NCBI GenBank assembly: GCA_021811005.1
Contig: JAJZPY010000030.1
Location: forward strand, 1 to 18,708
Origin: Pseudomonadota bacterium
Lineage (GTDB): Bacteria > Pseudomonadota > Gammaproteobacteria > Burkholderiales > Ferrovaceae
Reading direction: 5' to 3'
DNA length: 18,708 nucleotides
Part shown: piece after piece, positions 7,437-14,859 of the stretch
How positions within the stretch are numbered: the stretch's first letter is position 1
How the letters are laid out: each line of letters begins with the position of its first letter
Program-made: the position numbers and the translations under genes
Notes under the pieces: model-generated
Database searches by the model: none
Seen by the model: only the letters and a program-made list of their open reading frames with translations
What the model was told of the DNA's origin: nothing

Positions 7437-7964
7437 ATGACACCCGCCTCTGAAAACCGTCTTCTGGTCAAATTTTTCCTGGTTTCCGCACTGTCCCTGT
7501 TCATCGGCGCCATGCACGGCATGCTCCAGGTCTTCCCGCCGGTTCGAGCCTGGCTTGACTCCATTGGCAGCCCTTACGGCGGACCAGGGCACATGATCGA
7601 CCCGCTGGCCCATGCCCATATGAATCTCGTGGGCGGAGTCGTCATGCTGGCCATGGGTGTGACCTATTACCTCCTGCCGACACTGAGCGGAAAAACCCTT
7701 TACTCCAGGCGCCTTCTGCAACATTCTTTCTGGTGGATGGCATTGGGCGTCTACAGCTTTTACATGACGCAGATGGTCTTCGGTTCCTGGGAAGGCTACC
7801 TGATGCTGCACGATCGCGCGGCCATGACTGCCGTGCATCGCTGGTATGGTCCGATAGTCGCCATCGCAGGCACCTGCATGGCCGTCGGTTTCATGGTTTA
7901 CTTCTCAAACGTGCTTCTGACGCTGCTGAGCGGCCCCCCGGTCAAGACTTCCCGCCCAGATTGA
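7437..7964 (+). CDS. Stand-alone CcoN-like protein (C-terminal four-helix part of oxidase subunit I)
   Basis: The 175-residue membrane protein has four helices (about residues 10-32, 60-81, 98-117 and 137-160). It aligns by eye with the last four helices of the CcoN protein at the other end of this window. Matching landmarks are the heme-ligand motif AHAH (His59 and His61; CcoN has VAHAHLALLGF), YYLLPTLSGKTLYS against the CcoN segment ending KRKLYS, and a final helix beginning RWYGPI against RWIGGS. The CuB histidine pair and active-site tyrosine of CcoN lie in helices this protein lacks. It may bind one heme b or act as an assembly or electron-transfer partner. The ATG at 7437 is chosen because an in-frame GTG at 7419 lies inside the terminator. 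No convincing ribosome site is visible. Confidence 0.78.
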   Translation: MTPASENRLLVKFFLVSALSLFIGAMHGMLQVFPPVRAWLDSIGSPYGGPGHMIDPLAHAHMNLVGGVVMLAMGVTYYLLPTLSGKTLYSRRLLQHSFWWMALGVYSFYMTQMVFGSWEGYLMLHDRAAMTAVHRWYGPIVAIAGTCMAVGFMVYFSNVLLTLLSGPPVKTSRPD

Positions 7965-8343
7965 CCAAGGGAAAACGCAACACCGTGGTGCTGTCGTTAT
8001 CCCGACGGTGAATTTGCACCTGCACCACGGACCGCTCTCCCAAACCAACCAGAGCCGAGCGCCGGTAAACGCCAACCCGGCCATCCTGAATGGCCTGCTT
8101 CCAGGGGTCTTCGTCAGCGGTTCGGATATCCACCAGACAATCCCAGGCCGGTTGGCCGCGGGACCGGGTCACGATCACCAAAAACTCGTCCATGCCCAAT
8201 GCAGGAGGGCTGGGCCTGGTCTCCACACGGATGTCGAGATCCTGCCAGTGCTGCTGCACGGTATCTGCGACCTTCTCTCCACTGCAGCCAGCCAATGCCA
8301 TGCAGGACAACAGGACTGCCCGCCACATGATGTTCCGGTTCAT
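7942..8343 (-). CDS. Small lipoprotein at the end of the oxidase cluster
   Basis: The 133-residue product has a lipoprotein signal peptide with lipobox LAGC (Cys20 is the lipidation site). A soluble domain of about 110 residues follows, dominated by predicted beta strands (for example DEFLVIVTRS, RVGVYRRSAL and SVVQVQIHRR). That pattern could fit an immunoglobulin-like domain of the FixH/YtkA sort, but I cannot assign it. Its ATG overlaps the stop of the upstream CcoP-N-like gene, so it is the last member of the minus-strand operon. Its 3' end overlaps the convergent CcoN-like gene by 23 nt. In standard clusters ccoH follows ccoG; this gene sits at a similar place but lacks the usual CcoH membrane helix. 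Confidence 0.75.
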   Translation of the reverse strand: MNRNIMWRAVLLSCMALAGCSGEKVADTVQQHWQDLDIRVETRPSPPALGMDEFLVIVTRSRGQPAWDCLVDIRTADEDPWKQAIQDGRVGVYRRSALVGLGERSVVQVQIHRRDNDSTTVLRFPLVNLGGKS

Positions 8344-8756
8344 GAAGCCGGCGGCTCCTCTGGTTTGTGTGCTTCTGAATCAGAGTCCAGTCGCCCGGCC
8401 TGCGACGAACCATACATGCGGACCATGAAATAGACGAAATACCCTGCGACGCCAATATAGGCCAGGGCGATGGCAAACCCCCAATCAAGCCAGTCATGAT
8501 GCTGCCCCGGACGCAGCCCCCAGAAAGGGAATGCCAGGCCGATTCCCACCAGCAGCACCACCAGCACCACCGCAAAAAACCAGTAAGGTACCGGTTTTTG
8601 CGATTCCGGAATTTTTTCCACCAGTTCCCAGTCTTCCAACCCGCGCTTGGCTTTCCGTTCTTCGTCGGAACCATAACCGAAATGCGTCGTGTCCTGCTCG
8701 CCCCAGCGGGACTCTACGCCGTTCAGGGAACGCGGTGGCTGTTCTTGCTCTGCCAT
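8340..8756 (-). CDS. Two-helix membrane protein with CcoP-N-like motif
   Basis: The 138-residue product has a charged cytoplasmic-type N-terminus and two helices (about 57-77 and 91-113). The segment KPVPYWFF leading into FPFWGLRP resembles the N-terminal domain of cbb3 subunit CcoP (FixP_N), which carries a D-N-P-L-P-x-W-W motif before its helix. No CxxCH is present, so it binds no c-type heme. A paralogous motif (NPVP to FPLWGQRP) occurs in the gene at 16262-16891. The ATG at 8756 is chosen because a longer frame to 8948 would run into ccoG; the start is 4 nt after the ccoG stop. It could be an oxidase subunit or a docking factor. Confidence 0.78.
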   Translation of the reverse strand: MAEQEQPPRSLNGVESRWGEQDTTHFGYGSDEERKAKRGLEDWELVEKIPESQKPVPYWFFAVVLVVLLVGIGLAFPFWGLRPGQHHDWLDWGFAIALAYIGVAGYFVYFMVRMYGSSQAGRLDSDSEAHKPEEPPAS

Positions 8757-8760
8757 GATG

Positions 8761-10089
8761 TCATTGCCTTTGTCGCTGTTCTGAAAAATGCTGAATGGGA
8801 AAACGGCTGTGCCAGCCGTCGGGTGAGCTGGCTTCAATGCTAAACGCATGAAGCCCGTGAGGGAGCTGGTCAGAAAGAGCCAGAATGACCGAAACTCTCC
8901 CTGCCGGAGGAAGCTCCACACGCGTTTCCGTAAGTCGGTAGTCCGCATCGGTCAGGCCCCGTATGGACAAGACGACACTGTCGGGGCGATAGCGCTTGTT
9001 GACCAATTCGATGCGGTAATCCAGATTGGCCCTGCTGGCCTGATTTTCGGCGCGGTAAGCCGACATGTGCAAAGGTTCCCAGCTCCAAAGGCCCCAGGCA
9101 AACAAGGAAAGCCCCAGGGTGGCGATGACGGCCATCCAGCTGCTGCGCGAGGTCAGCGAGATGGCATTGTTTCGGAAGCTGATTCGCGCTTCCCGCTGTT
9201 CCTTGCGTTCGCCGAATTCGAAGCGAAGCAGTCCGGGCTCCTGTTTTTTGGCATGCAGCCGGTTGCAGGCATCGATGCACTCTCCGCAATTGATGCAACT
9301 GTCATAGACGTCCGTTTTGCGGGGATCGATGTCGATGAAACAGGAGGTGACGCAATAATTGCATTTTTCACATTCGGCAGAACGGGTGGCATCGTACCGC
9401 ACATGCAGTGTCTGGCGCGTGCGAAAACTGTGCTGCCAGACGCGGTAGACACAGGCAAACCGGCACCAGAAATGCCGGATGACGGCGATGTCGATAAAAA
9501 TGATCAGCACGAACACCGCGTAGATCCAGTGCAGGGATCCGGCCAGCTTGGGGTCGGCGCGCCAGGCCACAAAGGCCCACACGGTGGCCGGAGGGTAAAA
9601 ATAGAACAGCGGGATCAGCCCGAAAAACAGGGCCGCGCCCAGGAAAGCCAAGGCCAGCAGAATCCAGTTGAGTGCTTTGTCCTTGGCAGGAGCCACGACG
9701 GGGGCATCCCCTTCCAGGCTCACTTCTGCGCGTTTTCCCAGCAGCTTGTGGGTCATGTGGTTGGCCCACTCCGCCATGATGTTCTGCGGGCAGACCCAGC
9801 CGCAGAACACGGTTCCAGCCATGGAATACAGCATGACCAGGGCGCTCAGCAACGTGATCCAGAGACCGGCAATCAGGAAAAAGTCTGCAAACCAGACTTG
9901 CCGGTCCAGGATCACCAGGGCTCCGGCACCCGGGTCGATGCGAAAGAGGCCGGTGGCCGGTACCAGGATGGCCAGCAGCACGGAAAGCGCCTGCGCCGCG
10001 CGCCGCTTCCCGTGGTAGCGCGGCAGGGACGTCAGCACGGAATTCATGTTGTCCGAAAACGGAGGCTGAAGAAGGTCATAACGGGTCAA
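8761..10089 (-). CDS. ccoG: Cytochrome oxidase accessory polyferredoxin CcoG
   Basis: The 442-residue product matches CcoG/RdxA/FixG in length and layout. It has about five membrane helices and two CxxCxxCxxxC clusters (Cys240, 243, 246, 250 and Cys265, 268, 271, 275) for 4Fe-4S centres. Additional cysteine pairs occur in FCGWVCPQN (96 and 100) and WCRFAC (209 and 213), and there is a C-terminal Ig-like domain of about 110 residues. CcoG is known as a membrane cupric reductase supplying Cu(I) during cbb3 assembly. The ATG overlaps the stop of the 881-residue protein gene by 4 nt and the next gene follows after 4 nt, so it is coupled on both sides. The second cluster lacks the proline usual after the last cysteine, a minor change. 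Confidence 0.95.
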   Translation of the reverse strand: MTRYDLLQPPFSDNMNSVLTSLPRYHGKRRAAQALSVLLAILVPATGLFRIDPGAGALVILDRQVWFADFFLIAGLWITLLSALVMLYSMAGTVFCGWVCPQNIMAEWANHMTHKLLGKRAEVSLEGDAPVVAPAKDKALNWILLALAFLGAALFFGLIPLFYFYPPATVWAFVAWRADPKLAGSLHWIYAVFVLIIFIDIAVIRHFWCRFACVYRVWQHSFRTRQTLHVRYDATRSAECEKCNYCVTSCFIDIDPRKTDVYDSCINCGECIDACNRLHAKKQEPGLLRFEFGERKEQREARISFRNNAISLTSRSSWMAVIATLGLSLFAWGLWSWEPLHMSAYRAENQASRANLDYRIELVNKRYRPDSVVLSIRGLTDADYRLTETRVELPPAGRVSVILALSDQLPHGLHAFSIEASSPDGWHSRFPIQHFSEQRQRQ

Positions 10090-12731
10090 TTCTTCGCCGA
10101 CAGGGCTTCCCGGTCAAGTGGGCTGAGGATCAGGAGCTGCTGGCGCGTGGCTTCTGCCACAGGCTCATGGCGCCGTTTCTGTTCGTGCCACAGGGCGCGC
10201 AGGATTTCGGGTGACCAGGGGTTGATCTGCTGGAGTTTGCGCAGGGCCTGTTCACGGTCCAGCCCCCGTGCAACGGCCCCATCGAGTTGCGCCAGCATCT
10301 GGTCCGAAAGCGCATAGGCAGTCCAGCGATCCTTGGGATTGGCTTCAAATGCCATGCCCATCAACCGGGCCGCCTGGCCCGGCTGCCCATTCAATGCCGA
10401 AATCCAGCTGCGCACCAGCAGTTCGGTGCCAATGTAGGCCCGCTCGAAACTTTCGCGCTGACCGGGAAGGACTCCCAGCATGGATCGCGCCCTGTCCACG
10501 TCCGGCCGCATTGCAACCAAACGCCCGAGAACTCCTGCCAGGTCGGCCCCGCCTCCATAGCGAAGCCGCGGCAACCGGAACTCGATCTGGGGAGCCCATT
10601 CATCCTGTTCAACGCCGCGGCTTGGAGGGATCGGCCCCCAATAACGCCCCAGCCAGGTCATCTCGCCTTCGCCCGCGGTGGCTTGCTGCCTTTGCAATGG
10701 GCTCAGTCGGTCCAGGTTGGCTGACATGGCATTGGCACCCGACCATGCCCCATTGGGGCCCACGAGCGCCAGATGCATGCCGTCGAGGAACAGCTGCCCT
10801 TGCGGAAATACGTCACGAAAGCTGCGCAATACGATGGCGAGGGACTCGGAATCGAACTGGTTGAGTGCGATCCATTGCACAAAGATGCCCCCATCCGCCA
10901 GATGGCTGCGAACCCTGCGGAATTGCTGCACGGAAAGCAGCGAACTGACGCCGGCCAGATCCGGGTGAAACAGGTCGCCGACAATCACATCATAGCGGTC
11001 CCGGCTCGCACTCAAAAAATGTCGCGCATCGTCCTGAAACACTTCCGTTTGCCCCAGGACAGACCCGTTCAGCGGCGCAAACCACTGTCTGGCCGCCCGT
11101 ATGGCACCGCGGGAAAGCTCGACCGCCGTGCGGTCCAGGTCGGGATAAGGTTGGGAGCCCATGGCGGAAATACCAGTGCCCAGACCGAGAAAAAGGACCT
11201 TGTGAGGGGCCGGGTGCAAAAGCAGTGCCAGGCGGGCCTGATTGGCCTGGACATACACCGCAGTAGCCTCCGTCGAAGCGTCCCGGCGTTGCAGGTCGGT
11301 CAACAGCAAGCGCTGTCCGTTGGCCAGCTCCACAACCTGGGTCATGGCCACCGCGTCTTCGTAGCGGTAGAGATCCCTGCTGCCTGCGAGCGCCTGGGGT
11401 AGCAACGACTCTGCAGCCGGGAACGAAGCCAACCGGAACGAAGCGAAGGCCAGGGCCAAGGCTGGAACAATCATCCAGCGACTCAACGGCCTGTTCCAGA
11501 AAAGCCCCAGGCCCAGTATCCCCCAGGCTGCCAAAACTAGGGTTGCCGGGGTTCCCAGCAACGGAATAAGGACATAGCCGGCAGCGGCCGCCCCCACGGC
11601 CCCTCCCAACGCATTGGCTCCGTATAGCCACACCCCGTTGCCGCTCGATTGGCGTGCCAAAATGGGCAACCAGGCGCCCAACGCCAGGGTTGTCGGCAGC
11701 GTCAGCAAAAACAGCACCCCCCCCTGCGCCCACAGTGCGGATGCAAAGGAAGCCCAGCTGGCACGCTCGATCCAGGAGGAAAACAGGGGCAGCAGGGCCA
11801 GGCTGAGAAGTATCCCGCCTGAAGCAAGCCAGGGCAGCGCGCGCGCCCACCCGGGACGATGGGCTCGTGAAACCCAGAGGCTGCCCAGCCCGATGCCACC
11901 CAAAAAAGCCGCAAGAATCAGCGCCAGCACATATTCGGTTCGCAACATGACAAGGCTGAACAGCCGGGTCCAGGCAATTTCAAGCACCAGGCTCATCACC
12001 CCCAACCCACCGTAGGTGATCAGCCAAATGCCGGGCGGACGCGGCTCTTTTCCCGCCGCCTTTTCCGGCACACGCCATTTCAGGAGGAGCACCCACCCCA
12101 TTGCCACGACCAACCCCAGCAGGGCAGTTGCCCGCAGGGCAGCAGCCCATCCCAGCGAAGGCAGCAGGACCAGCGGCAAAAGGGCTCCTGCCACCGCCCC
12201 TAGGGTATTGACTCCATAAAACAGGCCGAGTGCTGCCTGGGATTTTGGAATGGCCCGCATCAGAAGAGGAAAACCGGCGCCCAAGGCAAACGCGGGCACG
12301 GTCAGCAGAACAAACGAAGCACCTGCCATGAGCGCCTGCCAGGCGGCCGGCGTCATTCGGGTTGCTGCGGCATCGAAACCGCTTCCCAGGGCAGGTGCTG
12401 CCGTGGGCAACACCCATGCAAAGGCAGCCACTCCCGCTTCCATGAGGGCAAGCCACAGCAAGGGACGTCCAGTACGGTGTGAAGTCCAGGCCATGGCCAG
12501 GCTGCCCAGGCCCAAGCCCGCCATGAATGCGGCCACCGTCACCACCACCCCAAACACGCTGACGCCAAACTGCAACGTCAGCATGCGCGCCCACAACACT
12601 TCGTAGGAAACTCCGGCAAGCCCGGAAAACCCGTACAGGACAACCGCTGCAACACATCCCCTGCAGAGGTTCAAGCGGAGCGGCGCAGTCACTTCAGAAG
12701 GGATAGAACCAGACGAGCCCGACGATGACAT
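10086..12731 (-). CDS. Polytopic membrane protein fused to a spermidine-synthase-like domain
   Basis: The 881-residue product has three parts. Residues about 25-435 form a 12-14 helix membrane region made of two homologous halves. GLAGVSYEVLWAR (38-50) and FMAGLGLGSL (69-78) in the first match GVMSLVLEIAWTR and FLGGIGLGSL in the second. Residues about 450-665 are a SAM-methyltransferase-fold domain of the polyamine-synthase type (FLGLGTGIS 514-522, AVELS 536-540, QDDARHFL 566-573). Residues about 765-881 look like TPR-type helices. The loop where aminopropyltransferases carry a D-x-x-D-P acid reads GDLFHPD, so spermidine synthesis is doubtful. The ATG at 12731 overlaps the upstream gene by 38 nt; a GTG at 12692 is an alternative start. 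Its stop overlaps the ccoG start. Confidence 0.85.
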   Translation of the reverse strand: MSSSGSSGSIPSEVTAPLRLNLCRGCVAAVVLYGFSGLAGVSYEVLWARMLTLQFGVSVFGVVVTVAAFMAGLGLGSLAMAWTSHRTGRPLLWLALMEAGVAAFAWVLPTAAPALGSGFDAAATRMTPAAWQALMAGASFVLLTVPAFALGAGFPLLMRAIPKSQAALGLFYGVNTLGAVAGALLPLVLLPSLGWAAALRATALLGLVVAMGWVLLLKWRVPEKAAGKEPRPPGIWLITYGGLGVMSLVLEIAWTRLFSLVMLRTEYVLALILAAFLGGIGLGSLWVSRAHRPGWARALPWLASGGILLSLALLPLFSSWIERASWASFASALWAQGGVLFLLTLPTTLALGAWLPILARQSSGNGVWLYGANALGGAVGAAAAGYVLIPLLGTPATLVLAAWGILGLGLFWNRPLSRWMIVPALALAFASFRLASFPAAESLLPQALAGSRDLYRYEDAVAMTQVVELANGQRLLLTDLQRRDASTEATAVYVQANQARLALLLHPAPHKVLFLGLGTGISAMGSQPYPDLDRTAVELSRGAIRAARQWFAPLNGSVLGQTEVFQDDARHFLSASRDRYDVIVGDLFHPDLAGVSSLLSVQQFRRVRSHLADGGIFVQWIALNQFDSESLAIVLRSFRDVFPQGQLFLDGMHLALVGPNGAWSGANAMSANLDRLSPLQRQQATAGEGEMTWLGRYWGPIPPSRGVEQDEWAPQIEFRLPRLRYGGGADLAGVLGRLVAMRPDVDRARSMLGVLPGQRESFERAYIGTELLVRSWISALNGQPGQAARLMGMAFEANPKDRWTAYALSDQMLAQLDGAVARGLDREQALRKLQQINPWSPEILRALWHEQKRRHEPVAEATRQQLLILSPLDREALSAKN

Positions 12732-13068
12732 GCACGATAGCCAATGTCATGGTGAGCCCGGCCAGGATCATGTGAACCAGGAATAGCGGCTTGCCAAAAA
12801 CGCCCATGGCAATCCCGACCGCTCCAGTCGTCAGCAGCAGCACCAGCAGGGGAATGCCCAACAGGAACATGATCAGGCGTTTTTTCTTGTCATCGATGGT
12901 GGCGCCGGCATCCACTTTCTGAGACTGCTGCTTGTCGAAAGCTTCCAGCACCTGCACCCCGTTCACATCCTGAGGGGGGTTCGCTGCGTGAGCACCGACC
13001 GCAACTGAACAGCAAAAGGCCAGCCCAAGCATCCAGGCCTGCAAATGGCGCCGTATCGTGGCTCTCAT
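12694..13068 (-). CDS. Small exported two-helix membrane protein
   Basis: The 124-residue product begins with a signal peptide (about 1-28, ending VGAHA). A hydrophilic periplasmic stretch follows (30-63, with a DDKKKR membrane-interface cluster), then two helices (about 65-90 and 95-121). The last helix has histidines 14 residues apart (His99 and His113, with AG between), a spacing seen in bis-His heme b helices, but a partner helix with matching histidines is missing. I do not recognise the family. The ATG overlaps the stop of the upstream gene (ATGA), and its own 3' end lies within the start of the 881-residue protein. It is clearly part of the coupled oxidase-associated operon. Confidence 0.78.
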   Translation of the reverse strand: MRATIRRHLQAWMLGLAFCCSVAVGAHAANPPQDVNGVQVLEAFDKQQSQKVDAGATIDDKKKRLIMFLLGIPLLVLLLTTGAVGIAMGVFGKPLFLVHMILAGLTMTLAIVHVIVGLVWFYPF

Positions 13069-13310
13069 GATTCCGTTCCTTCCTTTGAATTGTCGCTGGA
13101 AGGCGGTGTTGCAGGCTTATGCTCGGAGTGACGCCAAACCAGCACGCCCATCAGGATAAAGGGGGCAAAAATCCCGATCAGGAGAAAAAGGAAAATGCCC
13201 CACGGGGTATCGATGGTGACATGCAGGTATCGATAGCTGTCAAAAGCGAAGCAGCGGCTTGCCGTGAAGCCGAGCAGCGGAAGCAGGCGAAATAATGTGA
13301 CCGGTTTCAT
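13065..13310 (-). CDS. 81-residue small membrane protein
   Basis: The product has an N-terminal hydrophobic stretch that may be a signal peptide (about residues 6-22, ending CFA). One strong helix follows (about 37-58, WGIFLFLLIGIFAPFILMGV), then a hydrophilic serine- and proline-rich tail. I do not recognise the family. It overlaps both neighbours by 4 nt (ATGA at each end), which argues that it is a real gene whose level is tied to them. A small accessory oxidase subunit or assembly factor is possible, but nothing in the sequence proves it. Confidence 0.75.
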   Translation of the reverse strand: MKPVTLFRLLPLLGFTASRCFAFDSYRYLHVTIDTPWGIFLFLLIGIFAPFILMGVLVWRHSEHKPATPPSSDNSKEGTES

Positions 13311-14371
13311 GGCGATTGGGGTTGTTTCACGACATCGCTGGCACAGCGAAAACCGTAAAAATCGGAAGCATAGTTGGCAAAGGAATAGTCCCGATGAAAA
13401 AGTGAAGTGGAAAACGGATCGCTTTTCCAGGAACCGCCCCGCAACACTTTGTAATTGCGGTTGATAATTTGCTGCTCGGAAATTTTCATTTCGCGATCTT
13501 GTGCCGTGCCGGCAACGGGCACTTTCCCCTGGAACAGTTCATGGGGTGCTTTGGAACCCGCATAGGGCAGGAAATCGTCTGCCGTCCACTCGTCGACATT
13601 GCCCGCCAGATCCATGACGCCGTACGTGCTGGCGCCACGTGGAAAGCTGCCCACCTTGCTTGCAGAGCCGACGTTGTAATACGTGTTGAGCCGGTCTGGT
13701 TCCATCTTGTCACCCCAGGGCCAGCGACGCCCATCGGTGCCCCGCCCGGCCTTTTCATATTCGGCTTCCGTGGGCAGACGCTTGTGCGCCCATTTTGCGT
13801 ACGCGCTTGCGTCGTACCAGGTCACCATGGTCACCGGATAGAGCAATTCTCCTTGCGGAATGCGCCCGTTTTTCCAGTTGAGCGGCGGCCTGTGCCCGGT
13901 CGCCGCCACAAAACGCGCGTATTGTGCGTTGGTGACCGGGTATTTATCGAGGGAATAGGCCTTAAGCACCACGCGGTGAGCCGGTTTATCCTGCACATCA
14001 GCGCGATCAAGGTCGGTGCCCATGGTAAAAGGTCCGGCAGGGATGACAATCATGGTTGCAAGATCTTCCCACTGCTCGCGACTCAACAGCCGATCGGCTT
14101 CCACGACGGTATAGCCCTGGTTGGCCAGGCGGCCGGCTTCGTGTTTTTCCTGCAAGGTGATGTCTTCACCTGCCGCCCGCACGCGAGCGCTTTCTTCCTT
14201 GAGGTCATAGGAGGCCATTTTGCGCATGTCTTCCATGCGCCCGGCACCCAGCTTGATGACATGGATCGTGCTGCCGATCATGACCAGCACGATGCAGGTT
14301 ATCAGTGTGGCATAAAGGTAATGCTTGCGACGCTGCCTTTCCTCCGGCGTCGGCGGTCGTACTCCTCGCAC
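13307..14371 (-). CDS. Membrane-anchored FGE/SUMF1-fold protein without catalytic cysteines
   Basis: The 354-residue product has a basic N-terminus, one membrane helix (about 18-40), a charged linker (about 42-105) and a periplasmic SUMF1 fold. Fold motifs are MIVIPAGPFTMGTD, YPVTNAQYARFV, RLPTEAEYEKAGRG, WPWGDK, GVMDLAGNVDEW and VLRGGSW to YGFRC. The pair of active cysteines that FGE carries between RGGS and GFRC is absent (segment 311-340 contains none), so formylglycine formation is not expected. The GTG at 14371 is chosen because AGGAA stands 6 nt before it; longer frames to 14530 run into the upstream gene. It is in line with the other oxidase-associated genes, and a second SUMF1 protein lies at 6260-7012. 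Confidence 0.88.
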   Translation of the reverse strand: MRGVRPPTPEERQRRKHYLYATLITCIVLVMIGSTIHVIKLGAGRMEDMRKMASYDLKEESARVRAAGEDITLQEKHEAGRLANQGYTVVEADRLLSREQWEDLATMIVIPAGPFTMGTDLDRADVQDKPAHRVVLKAYSLDKYPVTNAQYARFVAATGHRPPLNWKNGRIPQGELLYPVTMVTWYDASAYAKWAHKRLPTEAEYEKAGRGTDGRRWPWGDKMEPDRLNTYYNVGSASKVGSFPRGASTYGVMDLAGNVDEWTADDFLPYAGSKAPHELFQGKVPVAGTAQDREMKISEQQIINRNYKVLRGGSWKSDPFSTSLFHRDYSFANYASDFYGFRCASDVVKQPQSP

Positions 14372-14382
14372 GGCCACTTCCT

Positions 14383-14859
14383 TCAGGCCTCCGGGCCGGA
14401 TTTTTTGGATGGGCTGTCCTTGTAAACCAGGTGGCGCGGGCGGCGCCCATAGGTGCGCTTGATCATGACTTCGCCCAGAATGGCCCCGATCATGGCGGAC
14501 TCCATGACCAGAATGACGAAAAAGCCCCACCAGCCCAGCGGCAGCAATTTGTGCCCGGGTGCCAGGCCACCAAGGCTAGCCACTTCGAAATAGCTGACGC
14601 TCCGGACGATAAGCGGCGGGAGATAGCACAGCCATTTGGCGCCTTTGCCGAAAAGTACAGCAACCAGGATTCCGGATAGAAAGGGCAGAAGAAAGACATC
14701 CATCACCCAAAAACCGCTGAAATAGTCGATGCCCCCAGTGAACACTTCAATCTGCACGCCCAGCAGGCGGTCACCGAAATGATTCAGCACCGAGGCCATG
14801 ATGACGGCCACCAGCGCCTGGGTTAACCGGCTGTTCTTCGATGCGGGTGCTGCGCTCAT
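14383..14859 (-). CDS. Polytopic membrane protein of unknown family
   Basis: The 158-residue product has three or four hydrophobic segments (about 13-28, 47-70, 76-88 and 105-131). A basic cytoplasmic-type C-terminus follows (KRTYGRRPRH, then a lysine-rich tail), which suggests the C-terminus lies inside the cell. No heme or metal motif is obvious. I do not recognise the family. Its ATG overlaps the stop of the cytochrome c gene by 4 nt, and the SUMF1 gene starts 11 nt after its stop, so the three are translated from one mRNA. An integral oxidase subunit or a membrane anchor for the cytochrome or SUMF1 domain is plausible. Confidence 0.78.
   Translation of the reverse strand: MSAAPASKNSRLTQALVAVIMASVLNHFGDRLLGVQIEVFTGGIDYFSGFWVMDVFLLPFLSGILVAVLFGKGAKWLCYLPPLIVRSVSYFEVASLGGLAPGHKLLPLGWWGFFVILVMESAMIGAILGEVMIKRTYGRRPRHLVYKDSPSKKSGPEA

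Noticed and set aside
8757..8948. N-terminal extension of the CcoP-N-like protein
   Set aside because: It would overlap ccoG by almost 190 nt; the ATG at 8756 directly follows the ccoG stop.
8848..10317. Long plus-strand open frame of 489 codons opposite ccoG
   Set aside because: It lies wholly antisense to ccoG and the end of the spermidine-synthase-like gene, has low-complexity composition (many G, Q, H, R) and no recognisable motif. It is a shadow of high-GC codon use.
11717..11724. Run of eight C's in the 881-residue protein gene as a phase-variation tract
   Set aside because: It is shorter, lies within ordinary coding sequence of biased composition and has no supporting evidence.
14372..14530. 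N-terminal extension of the anchored SUMF1 protein
   Set aside because: It runs inside the upstream membrane protein gene and has unnatural composition; a GTG at 14371 with AGGAA 6 nt upstream is the better start.
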